In this document: one piece after another, positions 35,567 through 44,635 of the stretch
How positions within the stretch are numbered: position 1 is the first letter of the stretch
How the letters are laid out: every line of letters begins with the position of its first letter
NCBI RefSeq assembly: GCF_000816845.1
Contig: NZ_CP006879.1
Coordinates: 1 to 64,000 of the forward strand
DNA length: 64,000 nucleotides
Direction of reading: 5' to 3'
DNA from: Rhizobium gallicum bv. gallicum R602sp
GTDB taxonomy: Bacteria; Pseudomonadota; Alphaproteobacteria; Rhizobiales; Rhizobiaceae
Notes under the pieces: generated by a model
Database searches by the model: none
The model's input: the letters and a program-made list of their open reading frames with translations, nothing else
What the model was told of the DNA's origin: nothing
Translations under genes and position numbers: made by a program

Positions 35567-36013
35567 ATGGCCGACCAGCTAAATCCCCAGCATCGATCGG
35601 TATTGATGCGCAAGGTAAAAGCGAAGAATACGCGGCCTGAAATGACCGTGCGAAGCACCGCGCATCGCCTTGGCTATAGGTACCGCCTTCACGTAAAGGG
35701 CCTTCCAGGAAGTCCAGATCTCGTCTTTCCGTCACGAAGGAAAGTGATCTTTGTTCATGGTTGCTTTTGGCATCGTCACGCGGGATGCCGCCGGGCTTCC
35801 ACGCCAAGTACAAACGTGGAGTTCTGGAACGCAAAATTTCAGAGAAATGTTGCTCGTGACCGCCAGAAAGAGGTGCTGCTTAAGAGCGCCGGCTGGGGCG
35901 TACTGACGATCTGGGAATGCGAGGCGCACGACACCGTCAGGATTGCGCAGGTGATTAGCGAATTCTTGCAGAGTGCAAAAACCGCGGGGATTAAGCAGAA
36001 CGTTTCCTTGTGA
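35567..36013 (+). CDS. vsr: Very short patch repair endonuclease Vsr
   Basis: The 148-aa protein is a full-length Vsr: MRKVKAKNTRPEM, LHVKGLPGSPDLVFP with the catalytic Asp, and KVIFVHGCFWHRHAGC with the metal and zinc-ligand His/Cys residues, then WGVLTIWECE. Vsr nicks next to T:G mismatches made by deamination of 5-methylcytosine. It starts 59 bases from the divergent Z1 gene and completes the Dcm locus. Vsr-like proteins in some loci may instead be restriction nucleases. Confidence 0.93.
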   Translation: MADQLNPQHRSVLMRKVKAKNTRPEMTVRSTAHRLGYRYRLHVKGLPGSPDLVFPSRRKVIFVHGCFWHRHAGCRRASTPSTNVEFWNAKFQRNVARDRQKEVLLKSAGWGVLTIWECEAHDTVRIAQVISEFLQSAKTAGIKQNVSL

Positions 36014-36030
36014 TCAAAATAGCGTATTCT

Positions 36031-36570
36031 CTAGTGCTCGCCGGGCCATGGCTGTTTGACTTTTGAATACGCGGTATCTCTCGACCTTGGTCGATACTGG
36101 GGAAGGCCGGTTTCGGCCAGTCCGAGGTCGCGAGCTTCTTCGTTGATCCGGCTGATGTACCACCGGAGGCATGCCGATGAGACTTGGGTCTCCGGGAACT
36201 CCCGCGTGTAGCGCCCGAGGAGAAGCTCCCCCGGCTCGATGTACCGGAGCAGCTCGACTGCCCTTGCCTTAAGGACGCTTCCTAGGCGCAGCCGCTGCAT
36301 CCTGAGTCGGCGGCGGAGCTCGTCCTCGCTGACTTCGCCGACGACTATCGGCTCGAATTTTTTGCTGGCGAAGGCGCGCCGATCCGCGCCGACGCTGGTG
36401 GCCGCGATCTTCGCGTCCAGCAGAGCGTTGTATGCTTCGAGGCGAGAATTGAACAGGTCTACGAGGTGCTGGGTCATGGGGCGATTCTGCCGCATTCGCC
36501 CACGCAAAACCAGCATGGGCCTCGTCTCCAGCCGGCGAAGGTCTTCGGAAGGTTCACGGGCCATGTTCAA
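36031..36570 (-). CDS. Hypothetical protein, 179 aa
   Basis: A mostly helical protein (LVDLFNSRLEAYNALLDAKI, DELRRRLRMQRLRLGS) with no motif I recognise. Its ATG overlaps the stop of the 295-aa gene upstream by 4 bp, so the two are coupled. The pair lies between vsr and the excisionase/integrase genes. Confidence 0.65.
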   Translation of the reverse strand: MNMAREPSEDLRRLETRPMLVLRGRMRQNRPMTQHLVDLFNSRLEAYNALLDAKIAATSVGADRRAFASKKFEPIVVGEVSEDELRRRLRMQRLRLGSVLKARAVELLRYIEPGELLLGRYTREFPETQVSSACLRWYISRINEEARDLGLAETGLPQYRPRSRDTAYSKVKQPWPGEH

Positions 36571-37454
36571 CCGTTCCCTCTCGCTTCGGCGCCTGCCGGG
36601 GTCTCCGGCACGCCCTTCCCGTCCGGAAGCGTCGTGCCCTGGATCTTGAAGCTGGTCGGCTTGTCCTTGTCGAGCTGGACGCTTATCCGCTCGACCGGGT
36701 CAGGTTCAACGCCTCGGGCGACGGCCAGTCGGGCCTGCTTCTCGGCGTTGTTGCGCTTGAGAAGTGCAGCCTTGATCTTGCCAAGCGTGTCGATCTGTCC
36801 GGTCTCGAAGGCCTTGCCGGTGGCCAGCGCGCCGACGAGCAGTGCCTCCATCTCACCGAAGATCAGCTGGGCTTCCGCGAGCGTCTCGCCGACGAGCACG
36901 TTCGCCAAGGACTGCGAGCTGAAGGGACGTTTGCCGGGGGGAATGGTCGACACCCGCGAGACCAGGGCTGCACCCATCGCCTGGTCATTCGTCGCAGCCG
37001 CCAGGTGGGCGAGTGAAAGCAGCTCCGCGTTGCCGGCCTGTGCGATCTGGCCGGCGATGAGCGTGCGCTTCTCGGAGCCGATGGAAGACCGCATAAGTAT
37101 CTGGACGGCTGAATCGTAGTGGATGCTGGCCGCCATGATCGCCGCATCCTCGGCGTCGATCTTCCGAAGGAGGTCGATACGCTCGGGCGAGCTGCCGTTG
37201 ACCAACTCGTGACGCTTTGCGGCGACTGCGCGAGTTATGACGGTCGAGCGCTCGGCCGCATTGAGATACTTCGCTGACGCCTCGATGGAGTCTGCATGGC
37301 TCTTGATCTGGCCTTCGAGCTTGGCGAGGAGATTGCTGTGCTGCGTGGAGAGCGACTTGGCGCGCTGCAACGACGCGCGCAGATCGTTGATGGCCATCCA
37401 CTTATTGGAGACCGTCGAGAAGTAGTCGTTGCTGAGTGGATTAATGTTGCTCAT
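36567..37454 (-). CDS. Hypothetical helical protein, 295 aa
   Basis: From MSNINPLSNDYFS the protein is a long run of helices rich in Ala, with coiled-coil-like segments (LRASLQRAKSLSTQHSNLLA, EAQLIFGEMEALLVGAL) and a Pro/Lys-rich tail. I do not recognise the family. It is translationally coupled to the 179-aa gene. A longer start at 37517 lacks support. Confidence 0.65.
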   Translation of the reverse strand: MSNINPLSNDYFSTVSNKWMAINDLRASLQRAKSLSTQHSNLLAKLEGQIKSHADSIEASAKYLNAAERSTVITRAVAAKRHELVNGSSPERIDLLRKIDAEDAAIMAASIHYDSAVQILMRSSIGSEKRTLIAGQIAQAGNAELLSLAHLAAATNDQAMGAALVSRVSTIPPGKRPFSSQSLANVLVGETLAEAQLIFGEMEALLVGALATGKAFETGQIDTLGKIKAALLKRNNAEKQARLAVARGVEPDPVERISVQLDKDKPTSFKIQGTTLPDGKGVPETPAGAEARGNG

Positions 37455-37643
37455 GGAAAACCTCCGGGGAGCTAAGGAGAAGAGAAGCCCACTGGAGGTG
37501 ACCACGGAACCCGGCAAAGGGCGGTCGTCTCCTCCAGCGAGGTGAAGGGCACCAGTATGCCCAAGACCGTCACATCCTGCCGCGGTGGGTTCGCAGAACG
37601 AACCAGCACAGAAGGTGCGACGGCGGAGTGACCGGCCGCGTGG

Positions 37644-37904
37644 CTATGCGTTAGCCGCAAGCGGCGCCTTCGTCGTCTTCTTTCGAGGCGGCGAGTTTTC
37701 CTTCCACTTTTGTCGAACGTGCTCCTCGATGCTCTTGCTCCACGAATTGCCGTCGCCGGCCTTCATGATCAGGGCGCCGACGAAATCCGCCAAGGACTGG
37801 TGGTAAATCTCGATCTCTTCCAAGACGGCGAGTAGAGCTGCGGCAATCTTGAGGTCGACCTTTCGGGTCGAAGTCGTCTGGAGAGTGAAGCGGGATGAGT
37901 TCAT
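37644..37904 (-). CDS. Hypothetical protein, 86 aa (possible frameshifted second half)
   Basis: From MNSSRFTLQ this frame gives KVDLKIAAALLAVLEEIEIY, then a basic tail (PPRKKTTKAP). A different frame starting at 38082 overlaps the stop of the excisionase-like gene as ATGA and begins MSDFSERNGRTVDIDAPE. It remains open to 37651, but its second half is Arg-rich and looks out of frame. Most likely the coupled start at 38082 and this frame were one protein joined by a frameshift near 37900, or they are two overlapping genes. Confidence 0.5.
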   Translation of the reverse strand: MNSSRFTLQTTSTRKVDLKIAAALLAVLEEIEIYHQSLADFVGALIMKAGDGNSWSKSIEEHVRQKWKENSPPRKKTTKAPLAANA

Positions 37905-38078
37905 GACCGCCCTTGAGATGAAGAGCAAGCGCGCTTGCCTCAAGCGATGGCACCTTGGGCGCGGTGCGCGCGGCAGAGTTCACTTCAGTACTGGAATGCA
38001 AATGTCCGGTCCTTGTCCCTGAGCTGCTCTCGGGCGCATCGATGTCCACGGTGCGCCCGTTTCTTTCTGAGAAATCGC

Positions 38079-38327
38079 TCATCGCAGGGCCTCAACTCTT
38101 GAGGCGGACGCGAACGCACGCAGGTCAGCGACGGAATAGACGACGCGGCGTCCGATCTTGTGATAGGCGGGGCCGCCGCCCTTGCAGCGCCATTCGTCCA
38201 GTAGCACCTTCGAGATGCTGATGAAGTCTGCCGCGTCTTCGACCGTCAGGTATTCTTTCCGCGGGGAAGCGAGCGTTGCCTCGATGCGGGCGAGGCGATC
38301 GATCACCTCTGTAAACAAGCTTTCCAT
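38079..38327 (-). CDS. AlpA/excisionase-like helix-turn-helix protein
   Basis: From MESLFTEV the 82-aa protein ends with a winged-helix excisionase pattern: YLTVEDAADFISISKVLLDE, then WRCKGGGPAYHKIGRRVVYS and VADLRAFASA. Such proteins control integrase-driven excision of islands. Its stop overlaps the next start (38082), and the broken integrase lies immediately upstream, matching the usual int-xis arrangement. Confidence 0.8.
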   Translation of the reverse strand: MESLFTEVIDRLARIEATLASPRKEYLTVEDAADFISISKVLLDEWRCKGGGPAYHKIGRRVVYSVADLRAFASASRVEALR

Positions 38328-38483
38328 GCCGTCGGCACTCCTATCGTTGAAGATGGGTGTCGGGGCGCAATCTCTCTCTTGCTCGCTGTATCCGCAGGCG
38401 TTTTCAGCCTGCGGGCGCCTCAACGGACAAAAGGTAACTCAGCGAAAAGAGAAAATAGCCTATTCTCGCTGAGCCTTGCTGGG

Positions 38484-39121
38484 CTATTGACCGCGAAATC
38501 GGGGCATGGCCGAGCAGATCAGCTCCTGAGACTCCCGCATCGTTCCGACGAGGTGGGCGCGGGTGATGTAGCCCCAGGTCACGCCCGCGGGCCTGTGGTT
38601 CATCAGGAGCGTGATAGTCTGCATGTCCACCCCCTGCCTCCAAAGCCGCCGTCCTGTAAGTGTGCCGCATCTGATGCGGGGCGTAGGGAAACTCGTTCGT
38701 CCGCCGCATCTCCTCGACGTGGCCGGACTCGCTGTTCAGCGACGGGAAGGCGAACGGGCTAGCGAGGCCCTTGGTCTGCTGCCGCACCATCTCAAGGTTC
38801 TGGAGGAGGTAGCGCGGCAGGGGCAGCTTGAACGCCCTGTCCTTCCCGCCCTTGGGCGAAGGGACCAGCAGCACGCCGTCGTCGTCCAAATGCTCCCAAC
38901 GCATCGAGCGGGCGTCGTGAGAGCGGAGCCCCGTCAGGAGCATCAGCATCCAGCAGGTCGCCCGGATGCGGTCCTCCATAGCGTCCAGGCGCCGCCAAGT
39001 CTCGGGCAGGCCCTCGGGTCCAAGGGCCCACTGGCGCGGGCGCTCCTTGTTCATCCGCACGGCCCGCGAGACGGGGTTCGGCGGCAGGTCGTGAATCTTG
39101 CCGTCGCCGAGGCGAAGATGA
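38484..39121 (-). pseudogene. Tyrosine recombinase (integrase), N-truncated and frameshifted
   Basis: The catalytic domain is recognisable: LLTGLRSHDARSMRWEHLDD with the first Arg, APHQMRHTYRTAALEAGG (H-x-x-R), then after a one-base shift GVDMQTITLLMNHRPAG and WGYITRAHLVG with the likely catalytic Tyr, ending RFRGQ-TAG at 38484. The frame before about 39121 is lost: the N-terminal SAM-like DNA-binding domain is missing and the DNA continues into the oppositely oriented gene at 39118. Both the truncation and the frameshift should inactivate it, so the neighbouring island is probably fixed. Confidence 0.75.
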
Positions 39122-40698
39122 CTGACGAGGACTCCCGCTCTGTTCTGTGGCGCAAGCTTCGTTCAACGCTTCACAGACATCGGCAATTCCCCGATGCAGA
39201 TTGGTCGCTGGACGAGCCTGTTTTGATCACCTTGGAAGAACTCTACCATCGGTTTGCTCCTGCCGATCCGATCGAGCGGGTGGCATGGCTTTTCGACCAG
39301 ACTGTGGAACTCCCTGACCGCGCTTCTGCCGGCTGGGAAACGGAGGCGCGCGATATTGAGGAAGCGCGCAAGCGAGCAGCGGCGGCAGTATACGAAGCAG
39401 GAGGAATTCTGGCGATCCAAAAGCTCGCACGACGAGCAGAAGCTGCAGGTTATATTGGCAAAGCGCTCTACGATGCAGGTCTGCCTTCAACCGAGTTCGA
39501 TAGCCTGCTTGAGTTTTTCCTCAAAGCCGAGGATCCCTCGGAGCGGGATGTCGCGCACGGTATTGTGGTCACCGCGTCTCGTGAACGCGAGAAAGAATGG
39601 TTCGAGGGCCTGATCGAAAAAGCAGTTGCTGAGAACTGGAACGAGGAGGCGCTTCTCACATTGCTTCGCGCCATGCCTGCCGAGCGCTGGGTCTGGGAGC
39701 GCGTCTCCGAAATCGGCGGCTCTATCGAGACGACATACTGGCGGACTGCGCGGGTCATGTGGATTGATGATCGCGAGGATGACATCGTCTATGCGGTCCG
39801 CAAGCTCATTCAGATGGGCGTGCCGCTGCGAGCGGTCGGGCTCGCTGGCCGGATGCGGAAGTCCGATCTTCCTTCGGACCTTGTCATCGAGGTACTGCGC
39901 GAGGCAGCAAAGCAACCCTTCACTGGCGATGTAGACCATAATGAACTCGGCATGTTCCGCCATCATGTTGCGGAGCTCATGCAGATCCTGGACAATCGCG
40001 ATGATGTCGAACGGGACGCGCTCGCGACTCTTGAATGGAACTATCTTGAAGTCCTGGAGCATTCCCAGCGACCAGCAAAAGCGCTTCTCGCCGAGCTGTC
40101 GGAGCAACCAAAGCTTTTTGTCGATCTCCTGAAAGCGGTCTATCGAAAAAGTGATGATGAAGACAGTGACGCGGACGACCCTGTGCCCGGAACACCGGAA
40201 ATGGCGAAAGCAGTGGCGAGCCGGGCTTATGCATTGCTCGGACACTGGAACAGAATTCCCGGGACACAGAACGATGGCTCAATCGATCCGGTCAGACTGA
40301 CCGAATGGATCAAAGAGGCGAGGAAGCTTGCCCGCGAGGCGGGCCGCCTGGATATCGGCGATAGCCGCATTGGGCACATGCTCTCCTCTTCACCAGACGG
40401 CAAGGATGGAAATTGGCCAGCCGAGGCCGTTCGAGAGGTGATTGATCTGTTCCACAGCAAGGAAATGATCGACGGCGTTGTCGTGGGCAAGATGAACCGC
40501 CGCGGCGTGACGACCCGTATGCCTCGCGACGGAGGATTGCTGGAGCGACGGGAAGAAGCGCGCTATCGTAACTCGGCTGATGCGATCATTTTTGATTATC
40601 CCCGCGCAGCCAACGCTTTGATCCGGCTTGCTGACTATTACGAGCAAGACGCCAGACGCGAGGACGAACAAGCCGAACGGCTGGATTGGGGAGGATAA
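39118..40698 (+). CDS. Helical-repeat protein, probably truncated at the 5' end
   Basis: The recognisable sequence starts at the junction with the integrase relic; an ATG at 39118 is available. The 526-aa product is almost all helical (DFPDADWSL-like start, SDLVIEVLREAAKQ, LLAELSEQPKLFVDLLKAVY) and ends with GKMNRRGVTTRMPRDGG, AIIFDYPRAANALIRLADYY and a charged tail. That ending resembles the C-termini of large multi-domain ATPase or defence proteins, so the N-terminal domains were likely lost at the junction. It precedes the 1280-aa STAND ATPase by 53 bases and may share its transcript. Confidence 0.6.
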   Translation: MTDEDSRSVLWRKLRSTLHRHRQFPDADWSLDEPVLITLEELYHRFAPADPIERVAWLFDQTVELPDRASAGWETEARDIEEARKRAAAAVYEAGGILAIQKLARRAEAAGYIGKALYDAGLPSTEFDSLLEFFLKAEDPSERDVAHGIVVTASREREKEWFEGLIEKAVAENWNEEALLTLLRAMPAERWVWERVSEIGGSIETTYWRTARVMWIDDREDDIVYAVRKLIQMGVPLRAVGLAGRMRKSDLPSDLVIEVLREAAKQPFTGDVDHNELGMFRHHVAELMQILDNRDDVERDALATLEWNYLEVLEHSQRPAKALLAELSEQPKLFVDLLKAVYRKSDDEDSDADDPVPGTPEMAKAVASRAYALLGHWNRIPGTQNDGSIDPVRLTEWIKEARKLAREAGRLDIGDSRIGHMLSSSPDGKDGNWPAEAVREVIDLFHSKEMIDGVVVGKMNRRGVTTRMPRDGGLLERREEARYRNSADAIIFDYPRAANALIRLADYYEQDARREDEQAERLDWGG

Positions 40699-40751
40699 GC
40701 TTCCGTTCTTGCCGGCACACATTGCTTTAGAACTTTCATTTCGGCGAGTTT

Positions 40752-43700
40752 ATGATGTTTGACGTCAATCCAGGACAAATAGATAGCCTTACCAGTCTGC
40801 AACTCGTCCAATTGCTCGGCCGCCTGCTTCATGCCGAAGCGCAGGCCGCTGACGTGCCGTTGGGAAACATCAATGTTCCTCTGCAGATTACCATCCCTGA
40901 CGGTGGTGAGGACGGGAGAATCGTTTGGAAGAACGGACGTGACTCGACCAACTATCTTCCAGGGCGTCAGAACTTTTTTCAATGCAAGGCGAGCAATTTC
41001 GGAAGGGACGGATGGAAAAAGGAGTGCTGGACCAAGTCGAGTAGACGTAGAGGCACAACGCGTGTCCTCGCACCGGCCCTGAAATCCATCTCGGCAGTGA
41101 ATGGGCACTATGTCGGCTTCACGACCGAAGCGCTGACGGGTCAAAAGATCGACGATTATGCCGCCGCGATCGAAGAGGGGATCACCGAGGCCGGTGGAGA
41201 TCCGAATAGGCTCGGGTCGATAAAGCTCTATGGCAGCAACGAAATTGCTGCCTGGGCGACGTCGCACCCTTCCGTCGCGATCTGGCTCGGAGAGATTGCG
41301 CATCGCCAGACACTCGGCGGTTTTAGAACGGTTGAGGCCTGGGGCCAACGCGGTGACTTTGTTGACCAGCCCTATGCCGACGATGGCGACAACCGCTACA
41401 TTATCGGTACGACGCGAACCCGCGAACTCAACGGCTCGGACAACAGCACATCCGCGAAGGCCGCCTGGGCCAAGGTTTTAGAGCACGTGACGTTCCCGGG
41501 TCAGTCGGTGCGGATCTCCGGTGCATCTGGATTGGGCAAAAGCCGATTTGTCTACGAGTCGCTCAGATCGAGTTCGTCGATTGTGGCTGACATCGTCAGC
41601 AATAGCACGATCTTCGCCGATTATCGCGTGGTCTCTAACACTCTGCTTCCAATCGCGGCGCAACTGGCGGATGGACACCATGACATCCTCCTTGTCGTCG
41701 ATGAGTGCCCAAGGGAAGCCGCAATCGAGCTCGGACAACTTGCGGGAGCTGGCCCAAGTCGGCTTCGAGTCATTACCATCGATACCGATGATCGCCCGCT
41801 GGACAAGGCTACCCTGCATCTTTCGGTATTGCCGAGTGATGGGGATTTGATCGGCGCAATTATCCGCTCGAAGAACCCGGATGTAACTGAAGCAACCATC
41901 TCCCGCTTGCGCGATGTCTGCGGTGGTTACCCAAAGTTCGCTGTTCTCGTCGCCGCCACCTGGGATCTTTCCACCGTCGCGTTTGAGACGATTGACGATA
42001 TCGTCAACCGTGTGTTGAGAGGGTCGTCAGTCACTGGGACCGAAGAGATCAGGGCTCTTGAATGCTTGGCAATGTTTGACCGACTGTCGATCGAAGGTGA
42101 AGGCAATCCGCTCGATCTGGTCGCTAAAGATTTCGCCCGGATGTCTGGCGATGAGATGTATGAACACCTCTCAAAAGCTCAGGATCACGATCTCGTTGGG
42201 CGCTACCGCGATCAGTTTGCAGCACAGCCCCGACCGATTGCGGAACACTTGGCTCATCGCCGTTTAAAGCTGGTAAGACCGTCGCTGCTGGAAAAATTCG
42301 TGCTGGGCGCCCCGGACGAGCTTGTTCTTTCGTTGCTTCGGCGTTGGCGCTTCATGGACGCATCACAACTTATCCGTGACGCTGCTTCCGCAATTGCCGA
42401 TGGGCATCTGTCGACCCCCGGCGCCGTGTTGACAGCTAGAGGCTCGGCGATCCTCGATGCCCTGGTCCATATCATTCCGGACAAGGTGGCAGATCGCCTT
42501 CACCACCTGATTTTGCCCTGCTCGAACCAGGTCCTGGCGGATGCAAAGGAAGCGCGGCGCTCAATCGTGGAGGCGCTTTCAAAGTTGATGTTTCGGTCGC
42601 GGTCGTTCAATACCGCCGCGCGTCTGCTCATGAAACTTGCCGCAGCCGAAACCGAGGAGTGGGCCAACAACGCCACAGGTCTCTTCAAACAGCTCTACCA
42701 ACTTCAGCTCAGCGGTACGGAAGTATCGCCGGCTGAGCGTTTCGCCATTCTTGACGAGGGTCTCGATAGCGAAGATGAGGCAACGGTCGCGCTCTGCGTC
42801 GACGCCCTGGGAAGCGTATTTACAAGTCATTTTTCGAGATTCGGGGCGACGGATGAGATTGGATCGGGCGAGCCCCTGAAGGATTGGTCCCCTACCACGT
42901 GGGACGAGGTCGACGAGTTCCATGTCGAGGGACTGAAACGTCTGCTGGAGATCCGGAAAGGCCGTCCCGAACTAGCGGATCGATGTGAAACCATCATCAC
43001 CCGCGCCACACGCCGGGTGCTGAACACAGGGATTTATCGCCAGCACGGCGAGGCGCTCGTCGAGATCGCCAAGGAAAAAGGTGGTTGGCCCGAAGCAATC
43101 GAAAGCGTTGGTCACTGGCTGTATTTCGACAGAAAAGGCGCTAAGGCCAAACGTTCGCGTTATATACGGGATCTCTACACACGGCTTTTTCCAGAAGACC
43201 CGATCGACAAGGCGATACTTTTTACCAAGTTCTGGAGCGCCGACATTCGAGACCCCGATGCGATCTACAGGGAGAGCGACAACGATTTCCGGTACTCCGA
43301 ACGGGCAGCAGAGGCGTTGGCCGATGAAATCGCTCAGAATGATGAGATGACACTCGAGGCAATCGGCCGGATGATGCCACTCGACCTGAAGACGGTTGGT
43401 CCTTTCGCAGAAAGGCTGTCCAGGCGGGCTCGCCAGCGCAAGAATGTTTTCGATACAGCTCTGGAACTTGTCGATGAAGGCGGCACCGGGATGAGGATGT
43501 TGCGAGGCATTCTGCGTGGGATTGATCTTGAGGATCACTCCCTTGCTGATGAGTGCCTGAAGAAAGCTGTCGAAACGCTCCCTGTAACCGTTCCGCTGAT
43601 TGATTTTTATTCCGCCCTGACGATTGATGATTCTCGCATCGACAGGGTGGTTGCGGAACTTCAGGCGGGGAGGATCAAGCCCGTCGAATGCGCGTATCTG

Positions 43701-44594
43701 TCATACGGGCGCGGCTTGGACGAACGTTCCGCTTCCAGCGTCTCGCGATTGCTGGATGAGCTCGTCAATCATGGAAGCGACGGTGCGTGGACTGCCCTTG
43801 AGATTGCAATGATGTATCGTCATGGCCAACCACTCTTTCCTGAATTTGCTGCTGAAATTGGAAAACTGTTATGCAATCCAGCATTGATAGCTGGAAATCG
43901 CGACAGCAATCGCGATGCGCATCTTTTCGAAGATCTGACCAAGCAAGTTCGCAATGCGATCGGTGTCGACGCCGAGCTCGCCGACGGACTGGCCCAGCAG
44001 ATCGAGCGACTTGCTGGCTCGGAGGAGTGGGAGATATTTTCGACGCTGAGCGCGCCAATGCGCGATCTCGTCTCTGTTTTGCGCGAAGATCAACCGGACG
44101 TCCTCTGGGCTCACATAATACGCTTTTATGACAACGCGACGCCGATAGAGCGCGACCGGCTTCATCGTTTGATCGGGCCGAATTCTGATCGGTTCGAAAA
44201 GTCAGCTCACACGGAGGCCGGACCTCTTTACGGCATATCCAAGGATCGTCTCTTCAGTTGGGCGGATGGAGTTCCAGACCACCAGGCTTTCCTCGTGGAA
44301 TTTTTTCCGACTCTCACGATCGGGGAGGATGGTTCGGCATGGGATCCGGCTTTCGAGGAACTTGCAGCGCGCTATGGTAAGGCGAGGGAATTCCGAGCGG
44401 CCGTGGCCGACAGGATCCGACCCAAATCCTGGTCCGGATCTATCGTTCCTCTTCTTGAAGTTTATTTGGATCCCCTCGCAAGTTGGTCAAAACATAAAAT
44501 CCAAGCGCTTGCGACCTGGGCAAAAGACCAGCATCGTCGTCTCGAGAGCAGGATCGAGCGCGAAGCTCAGCACGACCGCGAGATCGGGCTATAG
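40752..44594 (+). CDS. Large STAND-type ATPase with N-terminal PD-(D/E)xK nuclease
   Basis: The 1280-aa protein begins with a nuclease-like domain (residues about 1-120): PLQITIPDGGEDGRIVW (Glu53/Asp54) and FFQCKA (Gln77-x-Lys79), the Mrr-type D...QxK pattern. A P-loop ATPase follows with Walker A GASGLGKS (257-264), Walker B DILLVVDE (311-318) and downstream helical STAND features (GGYPKFAVLVAATWDL). The remaining ~800 residues are helical repeats, as in sensor arms of Avs-like antiviral ATPases. This layout (effector, STAND, sensor) fits a one-protein phage sensor, but I cannot match it to a named Avs type. A hairpin terminator follows. Confidence 0.8.
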   Translation: MMFDVNPGQIDSLTSLQLVQLLGRLLHAEAQAADVPLGNINVPLQITIPDGGEDGRIVWKNGRDSTNYLPGRQNFFQCKASNFGRDGWKKECWTKSSRRRGTTRVLAPALKSISAVNGHYVGFTTEALTGQKIDDYAAAIEEGITEAGGDPNRLGSIKLYGSNEIAAWATSHPSVAIWLGEIAHRQTLGGFRTVEAWGQRGDFVDQPYADDGDNRYIIGTTRTRELNGSDNSTSAKAAWAKVLEHVTFPGQSVRISGASGLGKSRFVYESLRSSSSIVADIVSNSTIFADYRVVSNTLLPIAAQLADGHHDILLVVDECPREAAIELGQLAGAGPSRLRVITIDTDDRPLDKATLHLSVLPSDGDLIGAIIRSKNPDVTEATISRLRDVCGGYPKFAVLVAATWDLSTVAFETIDDIVNRVLRGSSVTGTEEIRALECLAMFDRLSIEGEGNPLDLVAKDFARMSGDEMYEHLSKAQDHDLVGRYRDQFAAQPRPIAEHLAHRRLKLVRPSLLEKFVLGAPDELVLSLLRRWRFMDASQLIRDAASAIADGHLSTPGAVLTARGSAILDALVHIIPDKVADRLHHLILPCSNQVLADAKEARRSIVEALSKLMFRSRSFNTAARLLMKLAAAETEEWANNATGLFKQLYQLQLSGTEVSPAERFAILDEGLDSEDEATVALCVDALGSVFTSHFSRFGATDEIGSGEPLKDWSPTTWDEVDEFHVEGLKRLLEIRKGRPELADRCETIITRATRRVLNTGIYRQHGEALVEIAKEKGGWPEAIESVGHWLYFDRKGAKAKRSRYIRDLYTRLFPEDPIDKAILFTKFWSADIRDPDAIYRESDNDFRYSERAAEALADEIAQNDEMTLEAIGRMMPLDLKTVGPFAERLSRRARQRKNVFDTALELVDEGGTGMRMLRGILRGIDLEDHSLADECLKKAVETLPVTVPLIDFYSALTIDDSRIDRVVAELQAGRIKPVECAYLSYGRGLDERSASSVSRLLDELVNHGSDGAWTALEIAMMYRHGQPLFPEFAAEIGKLLCNPALIAGNRDSNRDAHLFEDLTKQVRNAIGVDAELADGLAQQIERLAGSEEWEIFSTLSAPMRDLVSVLREDQPDVLWAHIIRFYDNATPIERDRLHRLIGPNSDRFEKSAHTEAGPLYGISKDRLFSWADGVPDHQAFLVEFFPTLTIGEDGSAWDPAFEELAARYGKAREFRAAVADRIRPKSWSGSIVPLLEVYLDPLASWSKHKIQALATWAKDQHRRLESRIEREAQHDREIGL

Positions 44595-44613
44595 AACATG
44601 GTCTGCCTCTGAT

Positions 44614-44635
44614 TGCCGCGTCCGCGGCATCTTTT
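44614..44635 (+). terminator. Putative rho-independent terminator
   Basis: TGCCGC-GTCC-GCGGCA is followed by TCTTTT, 20 bases after the STAND gene stop. Confidence 0.6.

Noticed and set aside
38611..39117. N-terminal extension of the helical-repeat gene across the integrase
   Set aside because: Its sequence is antisense to the integrase catalytic domain and reads as a shadow; ATG 39118 marks the change.
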